From Calliopum simillimum (lineage: Eukaryota; Arthropoda; Insecta; Diptera; Lauxaniidae), in assembly GCA_951812925.1 (NCBI GenBank), contig OX638371.1, forward strand, positions 82,531,697-82,595,696: a stretch of DNA of 64,000 nt, in the 5' to 3' direction. A model generated the notes under the pieces. It had not been told where the DNA came from. It did not search any database and was given only the letters and a program-made list of their open reading frames with translations. A program made the position numbers and the translations under genes. Of the stretch, positions 46,478-58,295 are shown in pieces (the stretch's first letter is position 1; every line of letters begins with the position of its first letter).

Positions 46478-47207
46478 GTAGTATATATCGATACCTTAGA
46501 GCGCTATAGTCCTATCTCCATTTTTCCAATTGTTGGGAAATTCAAAAAGAAGATTTCGAACAGTGGTTATTTCGGATTGGCTGCTATTTTGGTATAACGA
46601 TATATGCAATATTTTTACCTGTAGTATATTTTAACATAATTTATTGTTTTTAACCAATTTTATTAATTTCTAACGAAATCCCAGCCAATTTATAGTATGA
46701 CATTACTTTTGGCCCTACATAGAATTCCACTACTATTGAAAAAAACGAAGCATATAGTAAATTTTTTGAATTTTTTCCACTAAAATGTCGTAAAAAGTCA
46801 TAAAACCCGTAGAAAACACAAAAAAAACGATTTTTTTTTTTTTTTTTTTTAATTTTTGGTTCCGACAAACAAGAGTGGAGCCTTGGGTGTAACCAAATTT
46901 GTTCACTAAAATGTCGCAAAAAGTCATGAAGGGCTAAGAAAACGCGAAAAAACAAAGAATTTTTTTTAAAAATGTGACTTATTTGAATATTCAGTGGAGA
47001 TAGGACAGTAGCGCTCTTGAAAAAATTACAGTTTGGAGATAGAATTTTTTTTAATTTTCGAATATTTTGGTGTTTTAGTGGTATTTTGACATCACACAGT
47101 TTTCCACACGGTAAAGAAGCCCACAATGTTGCCATAACTGCAAAAATCTCAAAATCTCAAAAAGTGGAGATAGGACTATAGCGCTCTAAGGTATCGATAT
47201 AATATTA
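46478..47207. mobile_element. TIR element, about 730 bp
   Basis: Ends 'tatcgataccttagagcgct' and inverse 'agcgctctaaggtatcgata', about 40 bp of TIR through 'atagtcctatctcca'. Confidence 0.8.
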
Positions 47208-47452
47208 AAACGCAAGCAGAAAACTTTGACTCCCTTTTCCAGCCGATTTAATAGACCGATTGAAGAAAAACTTATACCATTGAATAGGTGTAGCTTGCTT
47301 TTATAGTACAAATTAGTTATTATAATGCAAGTGGGCGATGTCACGCCCCTTAGTTGAAAATACACTCTCACAGCTACACCGATGCATCGATTATCATCAA
47401 ACTCGGTATGGGGATAGTGTTAGCTCTAAGAATCTTTAATATATATATATAC

Positions 47453-47479
47453 CTTTTTGTTTTCAAGTGTACTGTGCCA
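47453..47479 (-). CDS. candidate micro-exon, 27 bp
   Basis: Acceptor ttgattttaag, donor GTATATATA. Peptide WHSTLENKK in phase 0. AAG acceptors are used by several better exons here, but this could be chance. Confidence 0.4.
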
Positions 47480-47740
47480 CTTAAAATCAAATTTAAGTGG
47501 TCGAATTTCGGTCACAAGGAGAACTAAGTATTTTAAAAAGCGGTAGGAGAACCAGATGCAAATTTAGTTTTTATTCGAATATCGCTCCATGAAGATTTAG
47601 TAATATAAGTTAATACTTAATTATTTCCGAGTAGAATTGATTGCGATTTAATCACAAAGCAACAGTCATACTAAAATAGTTACGACTATAATTTAAATAC
47701 CAAATATTGTAACAAATGATTAATTCCTCTGTTTAAATAC

Positions 47741-47764
47741 CTGCGATAATTTCAAGTCGGGTTC
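47741..47764 (-). CDS. EPDL micro-exon, 24 bp
   Basis: Acceptor poly-T plus gcag, donor GTATTTAAA. Peptide EPDLKLSQ. Tandem duplicate of the first half of exon 47849 (EPDLEISQ); the intron between repeats as well. Confidence 0.8.
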
Positions 47765-47848
47765 CTGCAAAAAAAGTTTAATTAGGACTTCCAGTAAGTC
47801 AAAGTCAATTCTTTTTTTTTTTTTGCAAAAATTTTTTTATTTTAATAC

Positions 47849-47899
47849 CTGGACTTTTTTATACGCATCTAGATATTGCGATATTTCAAGATCGGGTTC
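47849..47899 (-). CDS. EPDL micro-exon, 51 bp
   Basis: Acceptor poly-T plus gcag, donor GTATTAAAA. Peptide EPDLEISQYLDAYKKVQ. Confidence 0.8.
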
Positions 47900-48008
47900 C
47901 TGCAAAAAAAATTGAATTATTATTCGTATTAGGAATCTGATCAAAGTCAATTCTTTTTTTATGAAAATTTTTTTATATTAGGACTGTATTTGTTGTATAA
48001 ATACTTAC

Positions 48009-48071
48009 CTGCGGTTTTGTTTTTCGCTCCTGGAAATTAACCCTTTTTGGTTTACTTTGTGCGAGTTCATT
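48009..48071 (-). CDS. basic micro-exon, 63 bp
   Basis: Acceptor tttatttaag, donor GTAAGTATT. 21 codons: NELAQSKPKRVNFQE then RKTKPQ. Confidence 0.75.
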
Positions 48072-48241
48072 CTTAAATAAAAACATTAAATATAAATAGA
48101 ATACTTCAGCTTCAGATTAGTTGCAAAACGAAACATATTTTTAATTAAAAATTTGATTTTTTTTTTTTCGAAAAAACCAGAAGTTTGATCGAAAGCTTAT
48201 TTTAGAGAGCATTATTTAGATTTATATGTTTATGTACTTAC

Positions 48242-48256
48242 TGAGCTGAGATTTAG
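48242..48256 (-). CDS. micro-exon, 15 bp
   Basis: Acceptor ctttttcag, donor GTAAGTACA. Peptide LNLSS. One of the smallest exons with strong sites on both sides. Confidence 0.65.
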
Positions 48257-48381
48257 CTGAAAAAGAAAGGTTTATTGAGTTATTAAAATTTTGTAAGTCT
48301 AAGTGTGATCTAAATGTTGAATAATAATTGAAAAAAATATTATTGCACTATGTTCATATGTATGATATAAAAATATCTTAC

Positions 48382-48492
48382 CCTAGTGCCTCCGCTAATA
48401 GTTCTGGGCAATGATGTAAGCGACATAATTGGCATTGGTGGGGATCTTCGATGCTGCATTATAGCTCCACATGAAGCATTACGAAAAATATT
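48382..48492 (-). CDS. exon, 111 bp
   Basis: Acceptor ttaatctacag, donor GTAAGATAT. 37 codons: NIFRNASCGAIMQHRRS, PPMPIMSLTSLPRTISGGTR. Confidence 0.8.
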
Positions 48493-48674
48493 CTGTAGAT
48501 TAAAGCAAAAAATATAAAATAAATGCTGATCATCATATTTTAATATAATAGTTAATAATAGTTCAAAAAAATAAAAAAAGTATTAAAGTATTTTGTATTA
48601 AAAAGGACAATTTAACCAAAATATATATTTTTATTAAAATAAAATTTTTAAAACTATAACAAGTAAAAACTATT

Positions 48675-49060
48675 ATTCAGGCTTGTTCCGTAATCCGCGT
48701 GGTTTCAATTAATTTTCACTTAGGAGGCTTTTTGGCGAAAATGGTGAATCACACGATAAAAAGAATAAGAATCTTTTTTATGGAGAATTACAGGTTCCAC
48801 AAAAAACATTGATTTGCATTAACGAATAAGTAACCGTTTAGAAAATATTCTTAAAAAACCGAAAAAAGTCGAAAAATTCTAGTTTATCAAATATTTCCGA
48901 AACAGTTTCTTTTTATAAATACAAATCAATGTTATTTCTAGAACCTGTTATTCTCCACAAAAAAAGATTCTAATACTTTTTATCGTGTGTCTCACCATTT
49001 TCATCAAAAAGCCTCCTAAGTGAAAAGTAATTGAAACCACGCGGATTACGAAATAGGCTT
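48675..49060. repeat. palindrome, about 385 bp
   Basis: 'aatccgcgtggtttcaatta' pairs with 'taattgaaaccacgcggatt'. The inner parts around 'cacacgataaaaag' and 'ttgattt' pair too. Confidence 0.8.
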
Positions 49061-49062
49061 GA

Positions 49063-50265
49063 TTACACCGTTCGACACAAAAAAAAAGCACATGAGAAAA
49101 TCCAAAAAATTCTGAAAGTAGACGTTAAAAAAAATACCCGTGTCTCGTGGTTTTTCCCCAGCACGTCACATTTTTTTTTAATCGATTTATGAAATTTTTT
49201 TATCCACTGTACATACATGAAGAAAACAAAAATACCGCATTCTTGTGTTAAATCGATGAATTTAACTATGTGATCCTTACATTCGAGGTGTATTATGTGT
49301 TCAGCAAACGTATGCAAGATATTGCGAGGAATATTCTTGCATCAAATTTTAACCCTTAACAACCCCCACATGTGGGTAATTTTTGCCCCTTTCTAAAAAA
49401 GGTAGTACAAAAAGTGAAACCTAAAACAGAAGAATATTGAGTCAGTATGTACTATAGAAATATTTGCTATACAATTTGACTACTAGTTGCTAAACACTAA
49501 AAAGCAAAATTTTTTCCCGAAAGCAAAAAAATCGTTAAAATCAGTAAGCACTTTTAACAATCAATGTTTTCCAAATTTCATCACACTCTTAAACTCTAAA
49601 ACAACATTTGGGACAAAACTCGTTCTGACAAGATCATAACGAAATCATACAAGGATAATTTTCCGAGAATACATTAACCTATTATATCCTGTTTTTATGG
49701 GTCTTTTTGACCCCATTTTCTAAAACTGAGTCACAATGGGTTAAAAAATTTTGCAAAAATATCCTACAAAAATTTCACCAAAGACGAAAAATTCTTAAAA
49801 CTTAAGGCAAGCGCGTCAGGGACGTAATAAGTATGCAATGTGAAAAGTCCTTATTGATTTTAACGATTTTTTTGGTTTCGGGCTTAAATTTCGACCTTTA
49901 CATGTTTAAAAACTAATAGTGAAATTTTATAGCGAATATTTCTGTAGTACATTCTGACTCAATATTGCCCTGGGGGTTAAACAGGGTTAACATTTCATAC
50001 AAAAATATTCCCCGTAATATCCTGCATAAGTTTGCTGAGCACATGATACACCTCAGATGTAAGGATCATATAGTTTAACACAAGAATGCGGTATTTTTGT
50101 TTTTTCATGTACAGTGGATAAAAAAGCTTCAAATATATATTAAAAAAAAAAATGTGATGTGCTGCAAAACTACCACGAGACACGGGTACTTTTTTATTAA
50201 CGTCTACTATAAGAATTTTTTGAATTTTCTCATGTGTTTTACAAAAAGTTCGAAATTGTCGACCA
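49063..50265. mobile_element. 1.2-kb fold-back element
   Basis: Left arm 'cacatgagaaaatccaaaaa', 'acccgtgtctcgtgg' and right arm its inverse to about 50260. The middle near 49680 is close to the centre. A short related fragment is near 63035-63085. Confidence 0.8.
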
Positions 50266-50382
50266 GTGTTATGTATACTTTAAAGAGAACACCGTGCATA
50301 TGCATAAATACTTATAAAAACATACACTAAGATCTTGACAGGAAGTATTTTCATGTTCATATATTTTATATTGAATACTCAC

Positions 50383-50415
50383 TGTAGCAGATTCTTCTCC
50401 AGCTCTGTTTCTGTC
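50383..50415 (-). CDS. micro-exon, 33 bp
   Basis: Acceptor ctatttaacag, donor GTGAGTATT. Peptide DRNRAGEESAT. Confidence 0.75.
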
Positions 50416-50419
50416 CTGT

Positions 50420-52775
50420 TAAATAGGATATTATTATTTTATTTTTATGAATAAATTTCATGCTAAATAAAATTTTGATAAACTCAGATATTAAAGGAAG
50501 CATACTTTTTTCTCAATTTCATACAGTGCAGATTATATGCTTTTTATAGACAAAGAGATCATTAAATGCGTAATAATTCTGAATTGCTGATGCTCTAGAA
50601 AATATGTACATACTAGGAAAGGCCGAATATTTTTAACGGTCTTGCTCAATGAAAATCGTAAAATTTGGATAATTTAGGGAAACTTTGCCCAAGAAAGTAT
50701 ATATTTTCATTGCAGCTTACACTCCCCCCCACACCTCCGATTTTTACAAATCAGATTTGTCCTTACTAATTTTTTTTAATGCTAGGAAAATAAGGAATTT
50801 TCTGCGAAATAGTTCTAAGTGAATTTTTTTTTACCGTTATAATCTTTATTATTGCATGAAAAATAAAGTGTGAAAGGTCCATTGCGAAACTGAGCAAGTA
50901 TATATATAAGAAAGCATAGTGAACATACACTGATTGCATTTGAATACATGAAAAGGTTCAATAAATATTCATAACATAAAATAGGCAGAATTTCTTAAGG
51001 TTTCAAAAGCCGTACGGTTTATCTTATCATCTAGTGTATGGAGGGAACAATTTTTAAAACTACCTCTACGGTAAACGGTGTCGAAAACTCAATTTAAATA
51101 AAATTTTATAAAACCCTATTTTCCTTTTGAGCAAGACCTACTAAATAAAACTATTACTAAAATCTTTTTTTACCATTTTTTAAAACAGGGTCTAAAAACT
51201 GGGTTATATAAAATTTTATTTAAATTGAGTTTTCGACATCGTGGCACACTGGTTCAAAATCCTTAAAAGCTGGCGAAAGATCGAAAAAAAGTTGTTTTAA
51301 ATTATCTTTTTGTAGACTCTATAGACAATGGTATAGACTGGTTTTCATGGACCTAAAAAAATTGTTAAGAAAGATGCAGGTATTCCTAAAACGTCTTGGG
51401 ATCTCTCTAAAGTGCGCTTCTTAGGCCCAAAATTCTGTAAGTTGAAAGTAAAAATTAAGTGTTCACTGTAAAAATTGTGTGGTTACTGTAAGACTGAACC
51501 GATTTGAATGTTTGAATATGAAATCTCTTTGTAAAAGAGAGTACTATTGAACCTTTAAGCTCAAAACTTTCAAAAGGTTCTACTTTTTTGAAAATTGTGA
51601 TCAACTTAAAATCAAAATATTTCACAAAATCAGTTAGTAGTGGTTGTGAAAAAAGCCTCAAACTAATTTATACCGCTTCGTACCGCTCAGATTTTTTTTT
51701 GCTTTAAGAAGGTTGAACTTTTTCTAACGCATATAAAAAAAAATTAAGCGCCTTTCTTAGCCTTTTCTGTGTCTGACACCAACTTTTCTAAGGCGCGCAT
51801 AGGAAAATTTTACTTATACTTCTTGCCAAGTGTCAATATGTGTTGCTAGAAATTATAAAATTTTTGTATTATACAGCCTATACTCCATGGTAAAATAATC
51901 TTAGAACCATTTTTATGTAGATCAATCTACTGTTGCACACATCTCTGACAAAATTAAAGTTTTGAAATAAATTTTAAAATAAGATATAAAAATTAATTAA
52001 AATATAATATGAGTTTCATAATTAGTGACCCCAAAACCCCCGGGAAAAAATGATTTCGACTTTTGGCCAGCTTTGAATGATTTCAAACCAGTTTGCGTGG
52101 ATAGTTCGATGTGTCTTTGGAAATATATTGAGAGTTAGAAATAAAAAAACTATGTTAGGGTACATCCCGACTAGAAAAAAGTTTAGGTTGAGATTCGATT
52201 CGGATCGGGCTTGCCCGAAGAATGTTTAGGAACGAGTTAAGAAGGTCACACCACATATGAAACGGACCTGATACGGATCCCATAAAGTTTTCAGGAACGG
52301 ATCAGAATAATTCAGGTTCTCATCAGAAAAGTAATTTGTATATTTATTATTGAGGATCGGATCATTTCTATATAAATTAATCTTAATTTCGTTCGGCCAC
52401 AAAATGCTTTCCTAAAACATTTTGTAGCATTTGTTATGACATAAACATAATAACCACCTAAAATGTGTTTGAGAAAACTTTCTGTGGTCGTTTTGATATG
52501 GAATATTTATTTCGTTCTGCAAATTTGATGCGCTACTGATTTAAACAACGAACTTGGACCGTATAAAGATTTTTGGTATTAGATCTTGGTGAGATCTGAT
52601 CCTTATCCGGAAGTCCTGAACTAATTTTTTGTCGGGATATTTCGCTTTGCAAGTTTTTGATTTTTTTTTCTGAATTTTCAAAATTTTTGCTTCGTTTTCA
52701 CATAAAGTTTGTCGTACATGTATGTAGTGAAAATAAAATGGAGTTGTTTTTAAAAATTTAAATTAAAGAGCATAA
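50420..52775. other. long intron, one inverted repeat only
   Basis: No exon found in 2.3 kb. A palindrome lies at 51070-51245 ('gtgtcgaaaactcaatttaa' and inverse). The rest is unassigned AT-rich DNA. Confidence 0.45.
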
Positions 52776-52779
52776 ATAC

Positions 52780-52821
52780 CACTGGTGATCCACAGCGTGC
52801 ACAACTTGGCCCTGCCTGTGC
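52780..52821 (-). CDS. CxxC micro-exon, 42 bp
   Basis: Acceptor atatttcag, donor GTATTTATG. Peptide AQAGPSCARCGSPV. CARC is a possible half of a zinc-binding site, but no partner pair is nearby in the exon. Confidence 0.75.
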
Positions 52822-53207
52822 CTGAAATATACATATATGTAAATATATATGAGCCGTCAATTATGAAAGTTGGGCAAGTCCACTTTTCGTTATTCCAAGA
52901 TATTCAAAGGTTTGCGTTTTATTTAATTTGAAAATATTGGTAAGCATGGAAATTTTTTTATATAACGTATTGTGAGATAATGTTAATGTTATCCCATACG
53001 GTTTAATGTGTTAGCTAAAAAGGAAGTGCAAGAAATAAATGTTTTATTGTACCAAAATGGAATTGCCTCACTATCAAAATTAACAAATTTTTGTAATTGT
53101 TAATTATAAAGGGATAATATATCAGTTGTATCAAACTTTTTGAAATTAAACTTTTTAGCTGCGCCACATATTTTTCACTATATTCCGCTATACCCCGCAA
53201 ACTATAC

Positions 53208-53462
53208 AAGATATCGTCCCTATACAAGTGAAAAGTACTAAGTCAGTTTTCCCAAGTTTTGAGTTAGTTGGTACTACTGGTCTAAAATATTATAGTCTAT
53301 AATTTGATAAGTCCCATTTTGCCATATCTCTGTAAAAAAGTTGTTTTTTTTTATTTCCGTGCAAAAAAAACAAAATTAAATTTTTTGAACATTAAATATC
53401 TCAAAACTTGAAAAACTGACTTAGTACTTTTCACTTGTATAGGAGCGATATTGTGATGAATT
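53208..53462. mobile_element. TIR element, about 255 bp
   Basis: 'atacaagtgaaaagtactaa' and inverse 'ttagtacttttcacttgtat', continuing through 'gtcagttttcc...'. Confidence 0.75.
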
Positions 53463-53734
53463 GTAGTAGGAAATACCGAACGTGGTACACTGGTAAAAAA
53501 TTAACAAAAACGAATGAGTGCCACGCTTACTTTCCCACAAAAAAAAAAAAAAACACTTTAAAATGATATATCTTGAAAATAATTCAAGCTATTTTGAAGA
53601 AATTTGGTAGGAAAGCGCCAATCATGAGTAAAATAAGCTGGCTTTTTGAACAACGTTAAAACTGGCTGTGTGTTATAAAATTTAAAATTAAAAAATAAAC
53701 TTGCATACCCCGTTTAGGGACTAATTCTACTTAC

Positions 53735-53800
53735 TTTTGCCGCAAGTATTTCATCTCTTTCACGTATAAAGTCTTCAACATCAGCATTAATATCGGAGAT
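53735..53800 (-). CDS. acidic helical micro-exon, 66 bp
   Basis: Acceptor catttccag, donor GTAAGTAGA. 22 codons: ISDINADVEDFIRERDE then ILAAK; looks like a short coiled-coil segment. Confidence 0.8.
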
Positions 53801-53897
53801 CTGGAAATGTTTTTCATATTAAAATCTCATTCAAAATATTGACGAGACAATAAAGGCAAACATTCGGACCTGTCCCATTAAAATCTTTTCAACTTAC

Positions 53898-53933
53898 CAG
53901 TCTATTAAGCTGTTGTAATCTATAGTCTTCATA
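53898..53933 (-). CDS. micro-exon, 36 bp
   Basis: Acceptor ttttttccag, donor GTAAGTTGA. Peptide YEDYRLQQLNRL. Confidence 0.8.
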
Positions 53934-54118
53934 CTGGAAAAAAATTTAACATTTAACATAAATGTTTAAGCGAATAAAAACCAAAAACTTTTAGTAAAAA
54001 TCTTCTGAACATATACCTACATAGTTTAGAAAATTAGTGGTATTTCAAAAAAAAAAAAAAAAGTTCTCGATAAATTTTATTCATGATAACGCCCAATATT
54101 CTATTTAGCACGTTGAGT

Positions 54119-54396
54119 GCCAACATACAAGCAAAATGTCCTCCGTGAGGTGCCACGTGAACCGCCGGCGGTACACGCTTAAGCTTCAATACTTTAAACT
54201 TCACGCTATTTTATAGGACAAATAACACTTATAAGCACGAATCCTTTTCCAAAAACTCATTATAAATATACCCCTATAGATCATTATTCAACAGTTATTA
54301 AAAGTCGACCTTTTTTCATACATATTGAATTTGTATGGTGGCACAGCGCTACAAGTAAAGTGTGTACCGCCGGCGGTACACATGGCACTCAACGTG
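54119..54396. mobile_element. TTAA-type MITE, 278 bp
   Basis: Ends CACGTTGAGTGCCA and TGGCACTCAACGTG, with TTAA at right and TTAG (mutated) at left. The subterminal palindrome 'gtaccgccggcggtac' occurs at both ends. Confidence 0.75.
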
Positions 54397-54523
54397 TTAA
54401 AAATACCAAAAAATCCTTTTTTATCCTTAAAACAAGACTTTCTAAGGACGATATTTTTATGGAGTGATCCTTTACAAAAGATGACTTCAGATAAACAAAG
54501 AAAAAAAATACAATATTTTAGTA

Positions 54524-55413
54524 TTGGGTGTACAACTTAAAAACCGGAATTTGACGGTGGATGTCCGTACTAACAAATATCGTGAAAGCTCGAACTTTAT
54601 ATATATGTCATTTTGAAGGTACATTTGACAGCTGTCAAAATCAGTCAACAAAACAATTTTATCTTGTGTGCATCATTATTATTTTTCACGATGAATAACT
54701 TCGAAAATTGGAGAAAAAGACAGCATTTGCGGCAGGTTCTATTGGGTCATTTTTTTTGCAAAGAAAACTGCTGCCAAAAGTCATTTTTCCATCGGATCGT
54801 GACTGGGGATGAAAAATGGATCCATTTCGACAACCCGAAACGCAAACATTCATATATGAAGCCCGGACAACCAGGACCTTCCCAGCCAAAGGCAAATATC
54901 CATGGTGCCAAGGTAATGCACTGTAATGCTCACAGGTGACCTCTATCGAACACAATTAATACGTTTGAAGCGTGCCATCATCGAAAAATGCCCGGAAAAT
55001 GCGACCAGACACGAACCAATAATTTTTCATCATGACAACGCTCGGCCACATATTGCTGCCCCAGTCAAAAATTACCTGGAAAACAACGGAAAACAACGGA
55101 TGGGAAATCTTGCCTCACCCGCTTTATAGCCCAGACCTTGCACCATCAGACTACCATTTGTTCCGATCGATGCAGAATGCCCTATCAGGAATACGCTTCA
55201 CTTAAGTTCAAGATATCGAAAATTGGATGGATTCATTTTTGGCCGCCAAGCCGGCGCAATTTTTTTGGGATGGAGTTCATAAATTGCCTGATAGATGGGG
55301 AAATGTTGTAGCTTCCAATGGACAATACTTTGAATAAAATATATTGAAACATTTTTCCACAATAAAGCATCAAATTTCGCTAAAAAATTCCGGTTTTTAA
55401 GTTGTACACCACG
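54524..55413 (+). mobile_element. mariner-family element, decayed, 890 bp
   Basis: TA on both sides; ends TGTACAACTTAAAAACCGG and inverse. Transposase pieces on the plus strand: VTGDEKWIHFDNPK near 54800, then [10 protein letters not shown] near 55030, in different frames with stops. The middle is deleted (full elements are about 1.3 kb). Inactive. Confidence 0.9.
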
Positions 55414-55450
55414 TAGTTGGAAAAAAATGTTTGATATCAAATACACTTAC

Positions 55451-55576
55451 CGTTTGATAAGCTGGAGGCGGCGATCTAGCTGGTGCAGGTGGGGCAGGTG
55501 ATACATAAGGATCGCAATCTTCATAATTTGGAGGAGGTGAATAAGAAGGAGGTGGTGACATTTCACGGCGAATATT
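55451..55576 (-). CDS. proline-rich PPxY exon, 126 bp
   Basis: Acceptor ttttttgctag, donor GTAAGTGTA. 42 codons: NIRREMSPPPSYSPPPNYED, CDPYVSPAPPAPARS, PPPAYQT. Three PPxY motifs (PPSY, PPNY, PPAY), known ligands of WW domains such as those of Nedd4-type ligases and Yorkie. Partners here are unknown. Confidence 0.85.
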
Positions 55577-56241
55577 CTAGCAAAAAAATGTGAACATAAA
55601 AATATTGTAAGATAAATTTATGTTAAAAGTAACACATGGGTTAATAATTTCGTAGTCTAATGAAGAAATAAAATAAATTTTTGTACAAAATCGAATTTAT
55701 TTATAAACTTTGGCTCATTTGAGAGCGATACAATCATTCCAGCCTTTCTCATACATTTTGATACCTTGCTTAAAGAACGATTTAAATTTGGCCTTAAGTA
55801 GACATTTTTTCGGCGAACGCGTACTTTCTTGAGCCAAATCTTTCTACAATGAGCATTTTTTTGGGTCTGCAAACAGGTAAAAGTAGCTGGGAGACAAATC
55901 TATAGAAACGAGAGGGTGGGGAAGTAATTCCAAACGGAATTAATTTTCTAGAGCGGAGTTCGCACCAAACTTTTGTTTCTACAGTGTTTTTTCCATTAAA
56001 AAGCAATCTTTTATCAAGAAACGAAATTCTTTTTTTATTTTCATTGTTTTGAAAATAACAAAAGTTGTTTCACTGAGACCACTGTAACATTTGAAAATAA
56101 AACCTCGAATAATCATCATACTTTTACAACCACCTTTTGAAAGTTAGTACTCATCAAGAAATAAAAAATATATAAAAACAAATTTTTTGACCAAGAGTTC
56201 AAAATAAAACCAAATATTGTTAAAAAAATTTTTCGACTTAC

Positions 56242-56316
56242 CGGTGGTGACAAAAATGTTGGGGTTGTTGGAGACGTGACGTGCATCGGTCGTATCGGTG
56301 CAAAATTAAAATTCAG
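56242..56316 (-). CDS. proline/threonine exon, 75 bp
   Basis: Donor GTAAGTCGA; acceptor is TTTTTTCAAAAAAACCGTTTCAG-type. 25 codons: LNFNFAPIRPMHVTSPT, TPTFLSPP. Together with 55451 it makes a Pro-rich segment of about 67 residues. Confidence 0.8.
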
Positions 56317-56475
56317 CTGAAACGGTTTTTTTGAATTAAAATTTTTATTCAATATTAAAGTATTTGGTTCTATAAATATTCATATACTAGACTGATTCAA
56401 AAAAAAAAAAAAACTATTTTAAAATTTCCACGATTACGCCCAAAGATCGGAAAGAAGGTGTCAAAAAAGTGATCT

Positions 56476-56507
<32 letters not shown>

Positions 56508-56639
56508 GAATCTAAGTCTTCATTTGGGATTAAAACTGTTGTTCCAAGTTAACCATGAAATTACACAGTGAACAATTTTCCACAACATTTTAAGCCATTC
56601 CATCCTGCTTTTGTGGGTCTTTTGAGCCAATTCAGATAA

Positions 56640-57125
56640 TCAATACATTGGACGGAGATGATGTGACACTTTGGACCCGCTAGTGGGCGATGTCGCGAAC
56701 CTACGTACGTATTCAGTGCAAACCAACGGACTGATATTAAAGTCGAAAATATATTTGGAAATTGTTCGTTTTAAATTATGAAAAAAAGGAAAAAAAATAG
56801 AAATTAATTCGATACGTCCAACGTAAAAGTTGGTTACTCGAAAATCGTAGTTTTGAGTTATGAGCATTTTTGTATTTTAACTTTTTTTTTTTTTGTATGA
56901 AAACCTATATAAAATAAATTTAGGTTGTGCCTTCACAAATAGATCCCTGGCCTTCAAATTTCAAGCAAGAGGTACCAAAATTTGACATAAGATGGAACCA
57001 AATGTGTAGATTTCGAAAAACGCTGTACCGTAAGAAGTTGGTAACTCAAGTTACAAACTTTTACGTTGGAGGTATCGAATTGATTCAACTTTGGTTAGCT
57101 TTTTCGATTTTCAGGCTATGGGAAA
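56640..57125. repeat. inverted repeat, about 485 bp
   Basis: 'aattcgatacgtccaacgta' near 56810 pairs with 'tacgttggaggtatcgaatt' near 57065. Outer parts pair weakly. Confidence 0.5.
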
Positions 57126-57379
57126 ATTGAACAAAATTCTTAAAACAATTCAAAATTTGCATGTGCTTTAATTAGTTCATTTTTGTTAGTATTTGATAGA
57201 CAATACTTCAGTATTTACGAAAATGCTTTTAATTTTTGTAAAAAATAATTTTCCGTTAGTTACCAAGCTGTAAAAGTTGCAAAATTTTGCAAAGGTAAGT
57301 TAGTTCGTCAGCTTGTACTTTTCGTTAGTTTTTGAGATTAATTCTATTTGGCTTTTGAGAGATACATTTACGTAGGTTA

Positions 57380-58058
57380 CTATTTATGTTTCGGGAACAG
57401 GCAACACTAATGTCAATAGCTAAAATCTGGCAGCACCATAATAAAGCTTGACATTTTTTAGCATAAGCGTAGTCACAACGTTTTGATGTACAAGTTCTAT
57501 TTGTTTTGCTTACAGTGAGTTAAGAAAATCAATTTTTCCATTGATAATTTAAGCGATTGATAAATTATGGGGTTTCCAACGAGAACAAACGTTTTTTAAA
57601 CTAAGTGTCCATGCAAAATCGAATGTATTGAAATCGAACTAATGTGCAAGGATGCCTCTATCTCACAATGTCACATGACGATATTGCTTTATCATCGATG
57701 TTTTGTGGCACAACAACTGATTTTGGATAACCTTCACGGAATTCGTCAGCGACCGACCTACGAGCACGATTGAATTCACTATACCAACGATATATTGTGA
57801 TTTTGGATGGTGCGCCATATAAAGAACTGAGTTTATTGACACATTCTTCTTGAGATAATCCACTTCAAAAGTCGTGAAAAATAATCCAACGGACCCTTTT
57901 CTCGAAATTTCCATTTTTTGATTTTCTTAACTGACTGTAAACAAAACAAATAACACTTGTACATCAAAACGTTGTGAGTACGTTTATGCTGAAAAAGGGC
58001 AATTTTGCCAGATTTTAGCTATTGACATTTGTGTTGCCAGTTCCCGAAACATAAATAG
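57380..58058 (-). mobile_element. mariner-type MITE with a transposase HTH relic, 679 bp
   Basis: TA duplications; TIRs of about 150 bp starting CTATTTATGTTTCGGGAA. The minus strand (about 57663-57914) encodes the N-terminal helix-turn-helix of a mariner transposase: SQEECVNKLSSLYGAP, ITIYRWYSEFNRARRSV, ADEFREGYPKS, with upstream frame breaks. It ends 21 bp from the donor of exon 58080. Confidence 0.85.
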
Positions 58059-58079
58059 TACCCATCGTATTCTACTTAC

Positions 58080-58142
58080 TCTAGAATAAATATTTCGAAC
58101 GCGTTCTTCATGTTCCACATTCCCTTGAATATTTCTGTTTAT
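58080..58142 (-). CDS. charged micro-exon, 63 bp
   Basis: Acceptor cttgttttag, donor GTAAGTAGA. 21 codons: INRNIQGNVEHEERV then RNIYSR. Confidence 0.8.
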
Positions 58143-58265
58143 CTAAAACAAGTACATTTATAAGTAAGAAAAATCATTATAAAGTCATTTCTGTAAAATT
58201 AATAAATCGTTCACTCAAAAATCATTGTTATGAAGATCTTTGTTAATAAAATTTTAACTACTTAC

Positions 58266-58295
58266 GCCACTCGCCATATCAGCTATTTCCTGTTC
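58266..58295 (-). CDS. micro-exon, 30 bp
   Basis: Acceptor ttatatttcag, donor GTAAGTAGT. Peptide EQEIADMASG. Confidence 0.8.
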
